Shown piece after piece: positions 47,048-58,600 of a stretch of DNA of 64,000 bases. How positions within the stretch are numbered: position 1 is the stretch's first letter; each line of letters starts with the position of its first letter. The notes under the pieces were generated by a model. The model was not told where the DNA came from. It saw nothing but the letters and a program-made list of their open reading frames with translations, and did not search any database. The position numbers were made by a program, and so were the translations under genes. The DNA lies in the NCBI GenBank assembly GCA_936440205.1, contig OW387139.1, positions 29,972,378-30,036,377 of the forward strand, written 5' to 3'. Origin of the DNA: Lepidonotus clava (taxonomy: Eukaryota; Annelida; Polychaeta; Phyllodocida; Polynoidae).

Positions 47048-47321
47048 TATAGACCTTGTGCAGACGTGGTCACGTGACCCCATTTTGGTGATCACCACGT
47101 GGTGATCATGACCACGTGGCCATAAAATAAAATCTAGATTTATAAATTCTAAAAAATAATAATTGTTGATTATGAGCCACAGGTTGTTTTTAAGCAAAAG
47201 TTTAGAAAAACTAATTGTTTTAAATGGTCCAGAATTTGGTATAATAGACATTATAAGGTGATCACCAATATGTCGGCCATCACATTATCTGAATTGTGAC
47301 GTCATCTGCACAACGTCTATA
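47048..47321. mobile_element. 274-bp MITE packed with palindromes
   Basis: The left end TATAGACCTTGTGCAGACG (47048-47066) and the complement of 47303-47321, TATAGACGTTGTGCAGATG, match at 17 of 19 positions. Inside both ends lies GGTGATCACC (47087-47096 and 47257-47266). The left arm carries GGTCACGTGACC (47068-47079) and a perfect 20-bp palindrome, TGATCACCACGTGGTGATCA (47089-47108), with a third CACGTG at 47113. The right arm carries the CRE TGACGTCA (47297-47304). The core is AT-rich and non-coding. TATA ends suggest a TA-target element, but the superfamily is not assigned. Confidence 0.65.
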
Positions 47322-49856
47322 AAACGCAAGAGGAAGAATAACCATTGGTAGTACTACCAACCTGAAAAAGGAAATCCCAATGGTCGCACCAGAAATGAAA
47401 ATAGCACAACTAGGTGATCCGTAAACCAATTGGGGCTGCATGAATAGCCTTTGTGTGCTTCTGACAAAACACTGATTCTAAAACAAAAGGCAAATCTGAT
47501 GCTTGTGACAGAAAACAAAACGCTGGCAGTTAGTCAATGGTTTACGCCCCTTCACTTGGCATAGAATCAACACTACTGACGTGACATGGAGCAGAATCCT
47601 ATTTAACCTATAGTCTTTGGAATATTGATTCCATGTTCTATTGATGATATATTTTGATATGGCGATGATGGATCTTGGTGAAAAGAATAATAAGTGATAT
47701 AGGAACACTTTCACATTGACAAAATTAATATAGACTAACACACAAGAAGGTTATAATATAAACATTTCGGTAAAAAGAGCATGCAGATGGTTATAACGAG
47801 TTGATATTTTAAGTGGGTTACTTAATAGCACTTTGCATGTCAATCTTGGGGAAATTTGAAATCACTTTTTAATTTTTTTAGTAGTAAGGGAAAGATGAAA
47901 AGTGTATACAGAGGTTCTTAAAATTTGAATAGGGTTTTATGATGAAGATCGAGAACTTATTGTTCGTGGCCTGGCGACTATGTTTCTTTCCCTGTTTTAT
48001 GTAGCTACATATTATTTTCTACTATCCATCTTTTATTTGCCGGTGAACGCCGTTCGAAGAGATAGTCTTGCTCCTCATTTGACAGAATTGGGTATTCACA
48101 TATCTATTGGAAAACGGATATTTGGCCAAAAATACGGGAAGTGCCCCTTCGCATTATCTCTAAATAAGGCCATCATAATCAGGCGTGGTACTTATCTTTT
48201 CAATGAGATGCCGCCTACTACACATTCACAATCTTAATATCACTCATTGGTGAGACTCACAATTCTCTTTTACAGGAAGATATTAGAAACACTTTTTTCA
48301 ACTGTCTAATCAAGTCTTGTTATTAATTTTGATAAGATGATGTCCTTAGGATGGTTAGACGGATTCACCACACTGCGTTCAGAAAAACACCACTCAAACG
48401 TATCAGTAGTCGTAGGCACCATGACAAACCTCGGGAGTGACCAAATTGTTGAAATACATGCATGTCTATGGTAATCCCGGTGTAGATAATCTGTCTGTAC
48501 CCATGTGTGTCCAAGTATCGGGTTGTCCACCCCATCAGGCCCACCGAAAGGTGCTCATATTTCGGCAAACATGTCAGCCACGCCAGGAACTTGTTCCATT
48601 ATGGGCCGGACTGCTAATGACCTGTACCGGTGAACTCTGCCTGAGCCCGGGGGACGAGGCCTTATCACTGACCAGTGCATCTAGACCAGAAGGGGGGGGG
48701 GTATCCCATGTATGGTCAAGGTTTAGGGGACTTGTCTCTAAAAGTTCATTCTATGGTGCTGGAATGGGGTCACTTACATGAGTCGTCTCGACTATGCCTT
48801 TAATGTCTTTTTTAGTTGACCATAGAAAAGTTGAGATCAGAAACAGCCTAATTCCCATACAGAAGTTTACTGACCTATAGCTTCACTTATGATTCCGAGT
48901 GTTTTCTCTACATATGCCAATTGTTGTATTAATTTTACTGATAAGAATTTATCATGGTTTTAACAATGCTTGTTTCATTAACACCAGGTTGGTATTATGA
49001 GTTACTTTTATGTTAGTGGTTCAAAGCTAGGTCTATGCATTCCTCCTGAAGAAATTATGTGAAATGCTAAAAAAATAATTGGGTCATTGATTTAAGATTA
49101 AGATTTGTTATGCAGTGTAGAACGACAAACTATAGATTTTAGATCTGGTCTAGATACATACAGTGACAAAATCAATTGTTTCTTACTGTATTGGTGAGAA
49201 TAACACAATTTGTATGTTATTTTAATCAAATTATATCTGCACTCATACAGGTTGAATCAGTTGCTCTGTACCATGACTCATACTAAATGAGATTTACTCA
49301 TTATACTACATTGGTGTCGTTAGATTTAGGCAACACGAACCTTTAGTAATGTATGCAGCTCGGCCCACTAATTCAGGCGGATATCCTGAGCCCCCTCCCT
49401 TTGCGCACCATCTGCCGAACCCGACCACTGGCCCATCGGTTCCCCATGTATTTTCAGGTTCAGTTGATGTGGTCAGTTGGTCAGTTTCCCACGGTCTCCA
49501 ACGCCCACTCACTCCATACCTAGTAAGTGACCGACGACGGCCTTAACTACCGAGATAAGCCTTTATAAAGACATATACACATGTCCAGTTTATGATTTTA
49601 GACGGTCATGAACACAAAGTATTTATTAAAACCAGAATGAAGGCGGTTTAAGGACTTGATCGTCAATGAACAATGTACGTCACGTTTGACCCAGGATAGG
49701 GGTGGCACATACCGATGTCAATAGTGATCGGCGGGATTGAAGTGCAAGGTGGGAAACTGTAGGCCATTTTATCTACCATTTATAGTCAGGGGTCATGTCC
49801 TGAAATTTGAAAATCAAAAGTAGGGTAATTCTTTAGGTATGACAATGTGGGTGAGA
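47322..49856. other. AT-rich DNA, no gene
   Basis: TTGGTAGTACTACCAA, a perfect 16-bp palindrome, lies at 47345-47360, just outside the MITE. A plus frame at 47980-48237 ends RRGTYLFNEMPP, faintly like a LINE C-terminus; too weak to call. TTCCCACG (reverse of the Su(H) site CGTGGGAA) lies at 49496-49503. Otherwise nothing. Confidence 0.45.
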
Positions 49857-49920
49857 TTTGCGCGTCATTCCATTTGCGCGTCATTCCATTTGCGCGTCAT
49901 TCCATTTGCGCGTCATTCCA
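49857..49920. repeat. Exact 4 x 16-bp tandem array
   Basis: The 16-bp unit TTTGCGCGTCATTCCA is repeated four times without a single difference and a fifth copy starts (TTTG). Each unit contains TTTGCGCG, an E2F-like word, and CGTCA, a CRE half-site. Identity of all copies means recent expansion, active homogenisation, or constraint. Confidence 0.9.
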
Positions 49921-50356
49921 TTTGACACTTCTGACATGTCCAGTAGAAGCAATGGAAACCACCACCCCGACAAAGACATAAAAAGTGGCTTCAATTTACT
50001 CTGAATAGACTTTGATCGACCGCCTTGAACAGAATGTTTCTATTTGGATCTCCAAATAACATGTAAATAGAACCCGCCTCTTTGTTCCCGGTGGCCAAAA
50101 AGGGAGGAAAACGTTTAAAATGTGTAATGGACAATGGAAAAGGTGTGAGTCGTTTCGTGGCCGACTGTGGGTTTATTTATTGGCGCGGCTGCTGGCTTCA
50201 TTTGACTTTCAAATGGGGAGCCGTGTACTGTGCTACTCAAGCCGACCAAAACCGGCCACAGGAAGCCAGTGTCAAGTTCTCGTGTTTTACATATGTCAAC
50301 ACGACGCCCGCTGCTTATTTGAAGGGCCAACATTTTTTGTCTACCTCCAATTCTAG
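49921..50356. other. DNA upstream of candidate exon
   Basis: No called gene. Two overlapping plus-strand frames (50082-50396 and 50120-50356) are open here but neither shows a domain. A pyrimidine-rich stretch precedes AG at 50355-50356. Confidence 0.4.
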
Positions 50357-50601
50357 GTTACCGTTTTGCCACTTTTGTCAGAGAGAAGCACGATGACTGG
50401 CTATCTTTCACCCAGGTCGTATCTAAAAACGGTCCCACCCCAGAGTACACAGGGCATGTGTACCTATGGAAATCAGTGTCCTACTACCTTGTGTGGGCAG
50501 GTTTTAATCCAGAAGACATCTTTTACAAGCTTCTAGGCGACGATGTGTTGAAAATTTTTACAATGGTGACTTCTTTAGTAGAAAAAATAAATAAGTACTG
50601 A
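50357..50601 (+). CDS. Candidate 3'-terminal exon, unknown protein
   Basis: After a strong-looking splice acceptor (TTTTTTGTCTACCTCCAATT then CTAG) a frame of about 81 codons runs to TGA at 50599-50601. It begins YRFATFVREKHDDWLSFTQV, continues through HVYLWKSVSYYLVWAGFNPE and ends LVEKINKY. The residue mix (aromatic, alternating charged and hydrophobic, helix-like C-terminus) reads like real protein rather than random translation, and AATAAA overlaps the last codons. I do not recognise the family. Chance open frames of this length are common in 64 kb, no upstream exon was found, and the call rests on appearance only. Confidence 0.2.
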
Positions 50602-52700
50602 TCGTCCTGTTACACGTATATTGCGAAAGGCTGTATGTATATATAAAGAGAAGTCATTTTGCCATGCCCTGGAGGTAGATATTGTGGTTTGCTGCTTGTC
50701 TGTTCATCTGGCAGGATGACTGCACCGACACTAAGCAGAGGATTAGAGGCGATGTCATCCCCCGAGGGTCAGGTATAAACCACACTGTTGACACCATTTG
50801 GGTTAGGAGCTAGGGATGATGTGGTGGTATAGGTTGGATGCATGTCTCGTCGACTGTCAAAATGCACGCCCTCACGTTATATCATTCTACATTGTTCTAT
50901 CACGTGAAATGTGGATTTTTCTCTGTAAAGAATACTTGTTTATGAAAAGAATGATAGACAGACTCAAACCAAGTACAAAGCATTCTTTGACAGTGGGCAT
51001 CTTATCGCTCATACTCTATAGGTGACCCATGAATATACATTGTCTGTTCAAACATGTTAATCCAGCTCGTCTCCTCCAAATTTGATGATGAAGTCCCTTT
51101 GGATTCTTCAATGACTAAAAAGAGCACGTGTATGAAGTATGAATCGAATTAACATTGTTTCAAGCTTATTAAAATAAAGTATCGCAATTCCTCACATATC
51201 ATTGTGTCAGTCTACACCCGGCGCCCCATCGTGTAGCCCCGTGATCACGCCGTATAGTGGTGGCAGGATGACAGCGATATCGGTGGGCTCCCGTCTTTGG
51301 ACAGGTGTATCGGAGATTGGGCCCACCTGAGCCAACACCCGCCTTCCTCCTCTAGTGATTCACTCTTCCCCTGTTGGAATATCTAATGCCCGAAAACTTG
51401 TAAGTTGGTCGCTATCTTTGCCGCCTCTAATCACAAACTCAAACATGTTGGATTCGCCTTCTCTTTTCAGAGGTGGTCTGTTTTTGTGTATACTAGATTT
51501 GAAATCAGTTCACTAGGCGAAGATGCAGAGATGCACAAAATATCATCACAATCTTCGCAAAGCCATATATGATTGTTCGGACGGTTTTGGGTATGGGTTT
51601 TTAATAAGTTGGAGTAATAACAAAAAGAGGAAACAGCTTGACCAACTTTTTCAGCATCCTCTGAAGTGATTTAAGTGCTACTGGTGCGAGGTTCAGAAGT
51701 TTTGATATTTTTTACGATAACTTTCACTATCGGAGGTTGTTATCCCTCTATCTCAAGGTAATGTATTGATCCTTTTAATTATGAGCGTACATAATGGTGA
51801 TAACATCTCATATGACATACAGTTTAGGATGGAAGCTTGAAAGAAACACTTTTAAAGGCGCCGGCCATGGAGGAGAGGAGGAGAGGCCTCCCCTGCTCCC
51901 CAATCCCCTCCCCCCACCCTCCCCGGGTGGGCAGGTGAGGCGGGCAGGACGCTGAGGCCCTCAGGTAGCCGCCTTAATCCGTCACTCGATCCCCGGTCTC
52001 AGGGATCGGGCCGGCGCCCGGCCTGCCCGGCTTCTGTTCGCCAGCATATCGGATTACACGATATCAAATAAATATAAGGAGCTTAGGGCCCGGCCGCCAA
52101 GACGAAAACAGTGTCCGATGGACCTATAACCTTTAGGTCCCCGAGTAGCCCGGCCTATGGCAAGCAGGCCTCGTGGGTGTAACAAGCGTAGGAGGTAGAA
52201 GTATGTATACTTTTACCTCCTACAATATAATATATCTAAAGACAATAGGTAATAGATAGATAACCGACGGTAAAGGTCAACGTTGAGTATCACATCTTCA
52301 TCAAATAACTAAAATAGTCCTATCGTGAAAGAAGTTGCTCATCCGCAAGGGTTCGATGCAGCAACATTCGCTCACAGCGAATCTGTAGTTGATCCTAATG
52401 GTCTCTTACCACACGGTAGCTTTGAAAAGAGCGAACAGGGAGAGTGATGCCCGGGCTTACATGTGTCTACCCGTTGTCATGTTTGTAACTAAAATGGGAT
52501 TTCCCTTCACGATCCAACTACACTAAATCGCGGTAAATGTTCCCAGACAGCACATCTGTTTTCCCAGGCTGTAGAGGCCGAGCATCCACCACTCAGCGCT
52601 GCCGAAATATGGCTTTAACATGCCATGCCATGCCGAAATAATTGAAATCACTCAATCCTAGCCGCAAATACAGTCTTCTTTTTTGCATAATGGTTTGTCT
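50602..52700. other. Mixed DNA, no gene
   Basis: AT-rich except for GC-rich pieces at 51200-51350 and 51855-52170. CCTGGAGG lies at 50668-50675. CATGC is repeated three times near 52620. Nothing else recognised. Confidence 0.5.
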
Positions 52701-53420
52701 GTATTAGACCAATTTCAAATCGTATCAGTCTTCACGTTGGTTACAGGAGGAAGCATTTTAAGTTTGTTTGATAACTTTGCAAAAACAAAGTACCATAAGA
52801 AAATTGGATCCATAGAGAAAGCAAATGTATGGAGTTGGCTGGAGATCCCATTGCACTGATAAAATGTGGTAATAACCTCCATCAAATAGCGGTTCTTAAC
52901 GCGGTAGGCTACGGCCGACCGGCGCCGCGTGACGGCCGTGCAATGCGGCGCGAGCTTGTTAGAAGGAACTGTTGGACTCCCCGCTGGTTTACACCGAGGG
53001 ATCCCCCGCCGGCCGCCTCCCGCCCGGCCCCTTCTACCAGTCCCCGGCCCCATCCCTCTGACCCCTGACTTTTGCCCCCTGCTGGGCCCCGTGAGTCGGA
53101 AGGCCCCGGGCCCCGAGCAGCTCGGTCGCGGGGTAATGTGGCGGAGCGAGTAGCTCGCCGGCCCGGGGGAGCAGCTCGGAGACAGACGGCCTCCTGGCGC
53201 CGACACGGGCTGAGGGTGTTGGAGGAGGGGAGAGAGGGGAGTTTACATGGGTTGTCAGGGCCCCGTGGTGTGAAATCTGTGTTCTTTACCCCCACTGTCT
53301 GTTTGTAGGGTCCCGCTGGCTCGCCAGAAGCCTACAGCAGCCCAAACACATCGCTGACACGTCCAATCAGGTACAGGTCAATGAGCCTCCACTCTCCAGC
53401 CCTTTACCAGGCCTCTCACC
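52701..53420. other. Strong CpG island
   Basis: AT-rich to about 52890, then very CpG-rich to about 53220. Long frames on both strands (for example 163 codons, minus, 52715-53206) overlap one another and are Pro/Arg/Gly-rich, as expected of stop-poor GC-rich DNA. It contains the dyad triplet. Confidence 0.5.
53115..53177. promoter_or_regulatory. GAGCWGCTC triplet (33 and 21 bp apart)
   Basis: Exact dyads at 53115-53123 and 53169-53177 flank a one-mismatch copy GAGTAGCTC at 53148-53156, itself inside CGAGTAGCTCG. Successive starts are 33 and 21 bp apart, the same distances as the pairs at 282/315 and 26324/26345. This is the densest cluster of the word in the window. Confidence 0.55.
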
Positions 53421-55960
53421 GAGGGTATGTCTGAAGTATAGGGATTTCCACCAACTTCAGAGGCTAAAAGACGGGGGCCTTTTCCACGACGCCGCACCCA
53501 CAAACACAAGTCATTTCACACTCCCACAATGTCCCCCTTTTCCGTTCTCAGTTGACTTTAGGCATGACTAGGTTTCGGCGTCATTTTTGTTTATTTATCG
53601 ACGGTTACTATACTTGAGGATGTTTCCCTCCTTCTGTAGCTATTATGTTGAATCAAAGGTAAAGTGAAGGGGAGCACCGCATGCTACATTGCCCTTTGTA
53701 AACAAAGAGGTCATACCAGAGGGCCTGTCCGAAGTCATGCCCTCTGGTAGTATCCAACCGGAAGTATCCATCCGTTCCCTTTCCCTTTTTTTTGCTACAA
53801 ATGAACACACTTTCAGACAAATGTCACAATTAACATAAATAAAAACATTTTCAGTCAGTTATGTGACCATACTACGTTTATAAACAGGAATACTTATTTG
53901 GCCTCAAGAATACGTGTTGTTAATGGTGTTCAAAGTCTAGAGTTTGGCAAAACATTCATTTACTGTCGCTCTCCCATGTCTTCTAAATAATATTCCTGGA
54001 ATGTCCCGGAGAAAGGCCTTTACGATCGTTCCGTCGAAGTCTTGAAGGGATCAGATGCAAAGAACCGTACGATCAAAGCGTTTAATGGAATACAAAATAG
54101 CCCCTTTTTCGTTCATCGTTATATTATGTTTGTTCTTGTTTATTTACCTCCGGCACCGGAAGACAACAAATACACTTTCTAATAAGACTGTAAGATCGTG
54201 TTTAGAATCATCATAATCACCTTGCTTCAAAACACTGCTTTACACGTGTGTGGAATAGTTCCAATAATAATATGCTAAGTCTACATGCTCTACCTGTCTG
54301 TGTTTATTTCTCAAGGAAAAAGAGGCCGAAAAGAGGTTAACTGCTGCCAAAAGAAGCGTCTTACTTCCTCCACTTCTCGGAGATCAGCCACCCAGCCACC
54401 CATGGCTACATGTCTATACATATTACATCTACAGACAACTTCAGTCCAAGAGAACGCTTTTAGATCATAAGTATGTCTAGTCAAATCATCTTTTGAATTA
54501 AAAGAACATAATGGCTAAAGAGATGATAAGTATGGTCTGTGATGGCTTCAGAATTACCAAATCGTGGACTGCCTGCAGGTTCAAACATCCTATCAAAATT
54601 GACAGAAACATGGCGCTGGCACTACCAGGCAACAACGAGGAAATTTGCTAAGAGAACTTTTTTAAACTGTTTTATCATGGGTTCTGTTATTATTAGGGCC
54701 ACATCTAACAACTTATCGAAACCTGCAACTAATTTAAGGTTTCTCTTGAATCAAACTTGTATGTCACTTTAATTTCTAGTACTTAAGAATGGGGAACGTT
54801 TGTAAGATTTTATTTGGTAAAGATAGAACTACATCGAGTTGTATATGTTAGACATTGAATAATAATCCAATAGCCGAAATGTGTGATATCTATAAAACCA
54901 CATAATAACATTAATAATAAAATATGTACTAGGCAATAAAAATAACCCTCCTGGCTGATGGCCTTATCTCTGGCTTAACAATATGGGGACAAATGCACAT
55001 GACTTATTTTTGTTTTCATTATATAGCTTATGAAACCTATAATCATATCTTATAATTCTATAATAAATTGTCAGATACAAATTGTAGTTGCTTTGGTCAG
55101 AAATGTAGTACTCTGGCAGTCTATATTTTTAGATACATGGTGATGTTTATAATTATAAAAAAGAATAGGGGTTGGTCAAGTGAAATTGAAGAGCACTTGG
55201 CGACGAAAAATATTCAAAGAATCAAATCACCCACCCCACTCCACCCTAGCCTCGAGTCACATAGTAGGCCTTGGGGTACGTCCCCCTGTATACACCCTGT
55301 CACCCCTCTATGTAAAGGCCGACTGTGATCCGGCTACGTTTGATTAGCAGGCAATGGAACCCTTCATGTTACCTGTCCACCCTGCCCTGCCCTCGGCCAG
55401 ACACCTTTTAACTGACGCCCACACCTTCTGAGCAATATCAGCATATTGGGCTCTGTTGAATTTCTCTGCTGAGGAGAATTCTAAAACATAGATTTGACAA
55501 AAGTTTGGTCTCACCAAGAACGAGTCTTCAAGGTCTGTCCACTGATGGCCGTATAAATCAGTACCTCCAAGGGCGGACTTGAATGAATCTATTCAGGTCA
55601 AACGAACAAATGCTGAACAATAAAAAAACATAATTTAAAATTGATTTTGCTGAATGATTGAGCTCGACATAATTATGTCATGCATTTCTAATACAGCTTA
55701 TCCTAAGTATAGGTCACTCTATACGTTCCACAGGGGCAGATACATGAATTATAAAACAAGGGGGGTGTTTCCGTTAGATATTGATAACATTCTACTTTTT
55801 ACCTGCATCAACAATGGCCCCCCACTACCAAACCCCAGACCTATATCTAATAACGTTGGCTATGGGTTAACGATGAATATACCAGTGGTGTTCACGGAGC
55901 TATGTTGGCTCAAATGCTGGCTAAAACAACTTGGGGAAAGAGGAAACTAAATTTAGTTTG
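53421..55960. other. AT-rich DNA, nothing recognised
   Basis: AT-rich with short frames only. An inverted echo of AGAGGGC..GCCCTCT occurs near 53718-53747. No gene or repeat family identified. Confidence 0.5.
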
Positions 55961-58130
55961 TCGTGCATTCCTCCTGTCATGTCGACTAACCGTCAGGGCG
56001 GCCCGACCCAACAGATGGCCTGGAGGCCGACCGATCATGCGTATACTGCTCGGACCCGCCCACCCTGGAGGTGAACAGGTAGCGGGCCGACCAACTGACC
56101 AGGGGTCAAGTCACACTGAGATGGTACCTGACAACCCAGGAGGAGCGGGCACCCTGGGAAATCACCGGATAACTCAGGGATTCCGCTCACGGCGCTGACA
56201 TAATATTTGATTCGGCACCGGGGTGGTAGTGGTGCTGGAAGGGGTAGGTGGTAGGAGCGAGTTGGCCTACTGATGGTCGTGATTGCAATATTTCCATGCT
56301 AATCTGCAAGAAGTATGGGAGAATAATAGTAAAATGGCAGAGCAATAATCCATTCACATGTATTCAGGTGTACTCTAAATCATTGACTATAAACTACCAG
56401 CCACCCTCCCTTTAAAAGACCGCTACATAAGGAGGACATTTGGAATACCTATAATAACGCCCGATACAATTGCATATATGTAAGAATTGTAACAGCAGTT
56501 GGTATTTATGGTATATATATATGGTTTGTAGACCCTACTATAACTTTACACCGGGAATTGACATTATGTCGTTCAAATAGTCATTTGTTAGAGGGAAAAG
56601 AACAAGAACGCTGCGGGAAATGGTATGGGTAATGGCGAAACAGAGTATTTCCACTAAAACATGAATGACCGCCCTCCATTCGGGATGACAGCCGCAAATG
56701 CCCCGACTACTGACTGCGGTGCGCGCTTAAAATATATGTGTGGTCCGGAGGGAGGCGGCGCCCTCATAGTTTATTCATCACTGCGGGGAGTTGGCGCTTC
56801 CTCCAGTGGGGGTCGGACATGCAGGGAGTGCCTGCTCCAGGGTCAGCGTCAGACGGATGAAGGGCTGGAGCGGCGGACCACTTTCTGCTCTACCTGTGTG
56901 GGGGGAGATGTGGAGGTTCGGTTTCCTTACCCATTCAGTATTATACACGCATAGCAGATCTGTCCATCCATCAAGGTACACAGATAAATTCGGCATGATT
57001 CTGCTGGTACCTCCTTGTAGGGGATATACTATCTTGCAGGTACGCTAACCCAATAACAGCTCATAAAGGGTTGACGCTCATTTGACATTTATTTACAAAT
57101 CAAGGAATTGCATTCAGATATAGTAGACCAAAGCCAAAAAGGGTTAATTGAGAGAACCACAGGTCGTTGGTCCTCACACTATGCCTAGGCAATATGAGAC
57201 TGGATTTGAGTGGGTGAATGAGAGGAGGTAAAAAAGGCCATGGGTTGACAGGGGCCCGCCTTTCATGGGCGAGTTAAAGCCGACAGGCGCGGCTAAATAT
57301 GGCCCGAGAAGGGCGTGTTGAGACCCCGTGGGAAATTCACGGGGCCAAGTGGTACACGGCGCGGCCAGATGAAAGATACATGCAGCGCCGACGGGCCGGG
57401 GACGGGGGGGGGGGGTGAGGTGGTGGGTTTGATCATAATAATGTGAGAGGTCGGACTGTGCACGGCATGGGGATCATGCTGGAGGCAAGAATAGGCGCTT
57501 TAAAGTGAATTTCAGAAGTGACATAATATCGCGTTGGTGAAATTACAGATTTAAGCTGACCTCTCCTTTTGCTTTGAAAAACAACTTGCCACAAGGTTTC
57601 TTTATGTCATGCAGTGCGTGAAGTACCAAATACATGTAACATATCGTTTTTTATTTCTATTGAAGTATTTATTCTAACATAAAATAGGCTATTATACTTG
57701 TTTCCATTTTACGTCTGAGTTACATTTCAAACAACATGCCAATGTTAAACATATACAAAAAAGTAAATTTCTGTATATTATAATGAATGCAATTATTTTT
57801 AAAATTCAAAATTAATTCGACTTTGATACATGAAAACTCGTTAACATAGAAATCTTAAGACAACAGTTCTCTCTGGGTTGAATATAGTATTCATACCCTT
57901 CCAAATTTACTTTTCGAAATGATGTTGATGGAACAAATCCTTTGGTTAAGAAACTACTCTGTGAGAAGCAAAAATGATACAGTCACAAATCGTCACTATT
58001 ACGTCATTACTTTGTTTATAATCATAACAACTTAACATAATCATTAAATTTTATTTATGGTGTATAACAGGTGAGAGAATGACCCGCAGAATGCTTGCCT
58101 AATAGCAAAGCATGAATAATAGCATGTAGC
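55961..58130. other. Alternating GC-rich and AT-rich DNA
   Basis: GC-rich at 55990-56260 (CCTGGAGG at 56019 and 56064, 45 bp apart), 56650-56930 and 57220-57420, where a G run of about 13 lies near 57406. Otherwise AT-rich. No gene. Confidence 0.45.
57324..57344. promoter_or_regulatory. Hairpin holding a Su(H)-type site
   Basis: CCCCGTG (57324-57330) and CACGGGG (57338-57344) are perfect 7-bp arms around GGAAATT. The left arm and loop together form CGTGGGAA (57327-57334), an optimal CSL/Su(H) site for Notch-dependent transcription. It lies in a CpG-rich island. Confidence 0.35.
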
Positions 58131-58600
58131 GCCGTCCATAAAGATATCTTACACGACCTAGAGCCTGACACAAATGCCCCTTTACAGTCCTGAGGGTCAA
58201 CTTGCGGGTCCTACTCTAGAGACCCCGGCAGTGACGGGCCCTCTGACCCCGGTGACCCCGCTGGCCTGACCTCTCACGTTGTCTTATCTCATTAGGGCCG
58301 GAGGTGTGGGGGAGCCTGGTTCTGACACCTGACAGGTGTGACCGGCCGTCTGATGGTCAGCCCTGGATCCCCCTCCCTACTCCCACCCCTCCAGCATGGT
58401 GCTCAGCACCTGGAGTGGGATGATGAATACTCCAGGGTCAGCTGGTCAATTGATGATGGCCAGTGGTAGCCCTGAATGGTCGGCGGGCTGCTCAGTGAAC
58501 CCTCACCTCCCCAAACCTACAGGAGGCCAACGGCGAGCTGGCCGCTCGTACTGCTCTTATCTTTTATCTTGGTTCCGATGATGATGCTGTTGCAGTTTTG
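58131..58600. promoter_or_regulatory. GC-rich block with T-box/E-box palindrome
   Basis: AGGTGTGG (58302-58309) is followed by ACACCTGACAGGTGT (58325-58339), inverted T-box-like half-sites around three bases that also contain CACCTG and CAGGTG E-boxes; the right half continues to AGGTGTGA (58334-58341). A one-mismatch dyad, GGGCTGCTC, lies at 58485. Enhancer-like; no gene. Confidence 0.35.

Noticed and set aside
47297-47325. CRE plus TATAAAA as a host TATA promoter
   Set aside because: The TATA word is the edge of a terminal inverted repeat mirrored at 47048, so it is better explained as a MITE end.
47980-48237. Second LINE C-terminus (RRGTYLFNEMPP)
   Set aside because: The resemblance is limited to a few residues and no 3' tail follows.
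52715-53206. 163-codon minus frame in a CpG island
   Set aside because: Several overlapping Pro/Arg/Gly-rich frames on both strands indicate stop-poor GC-rich DNA, not coding.
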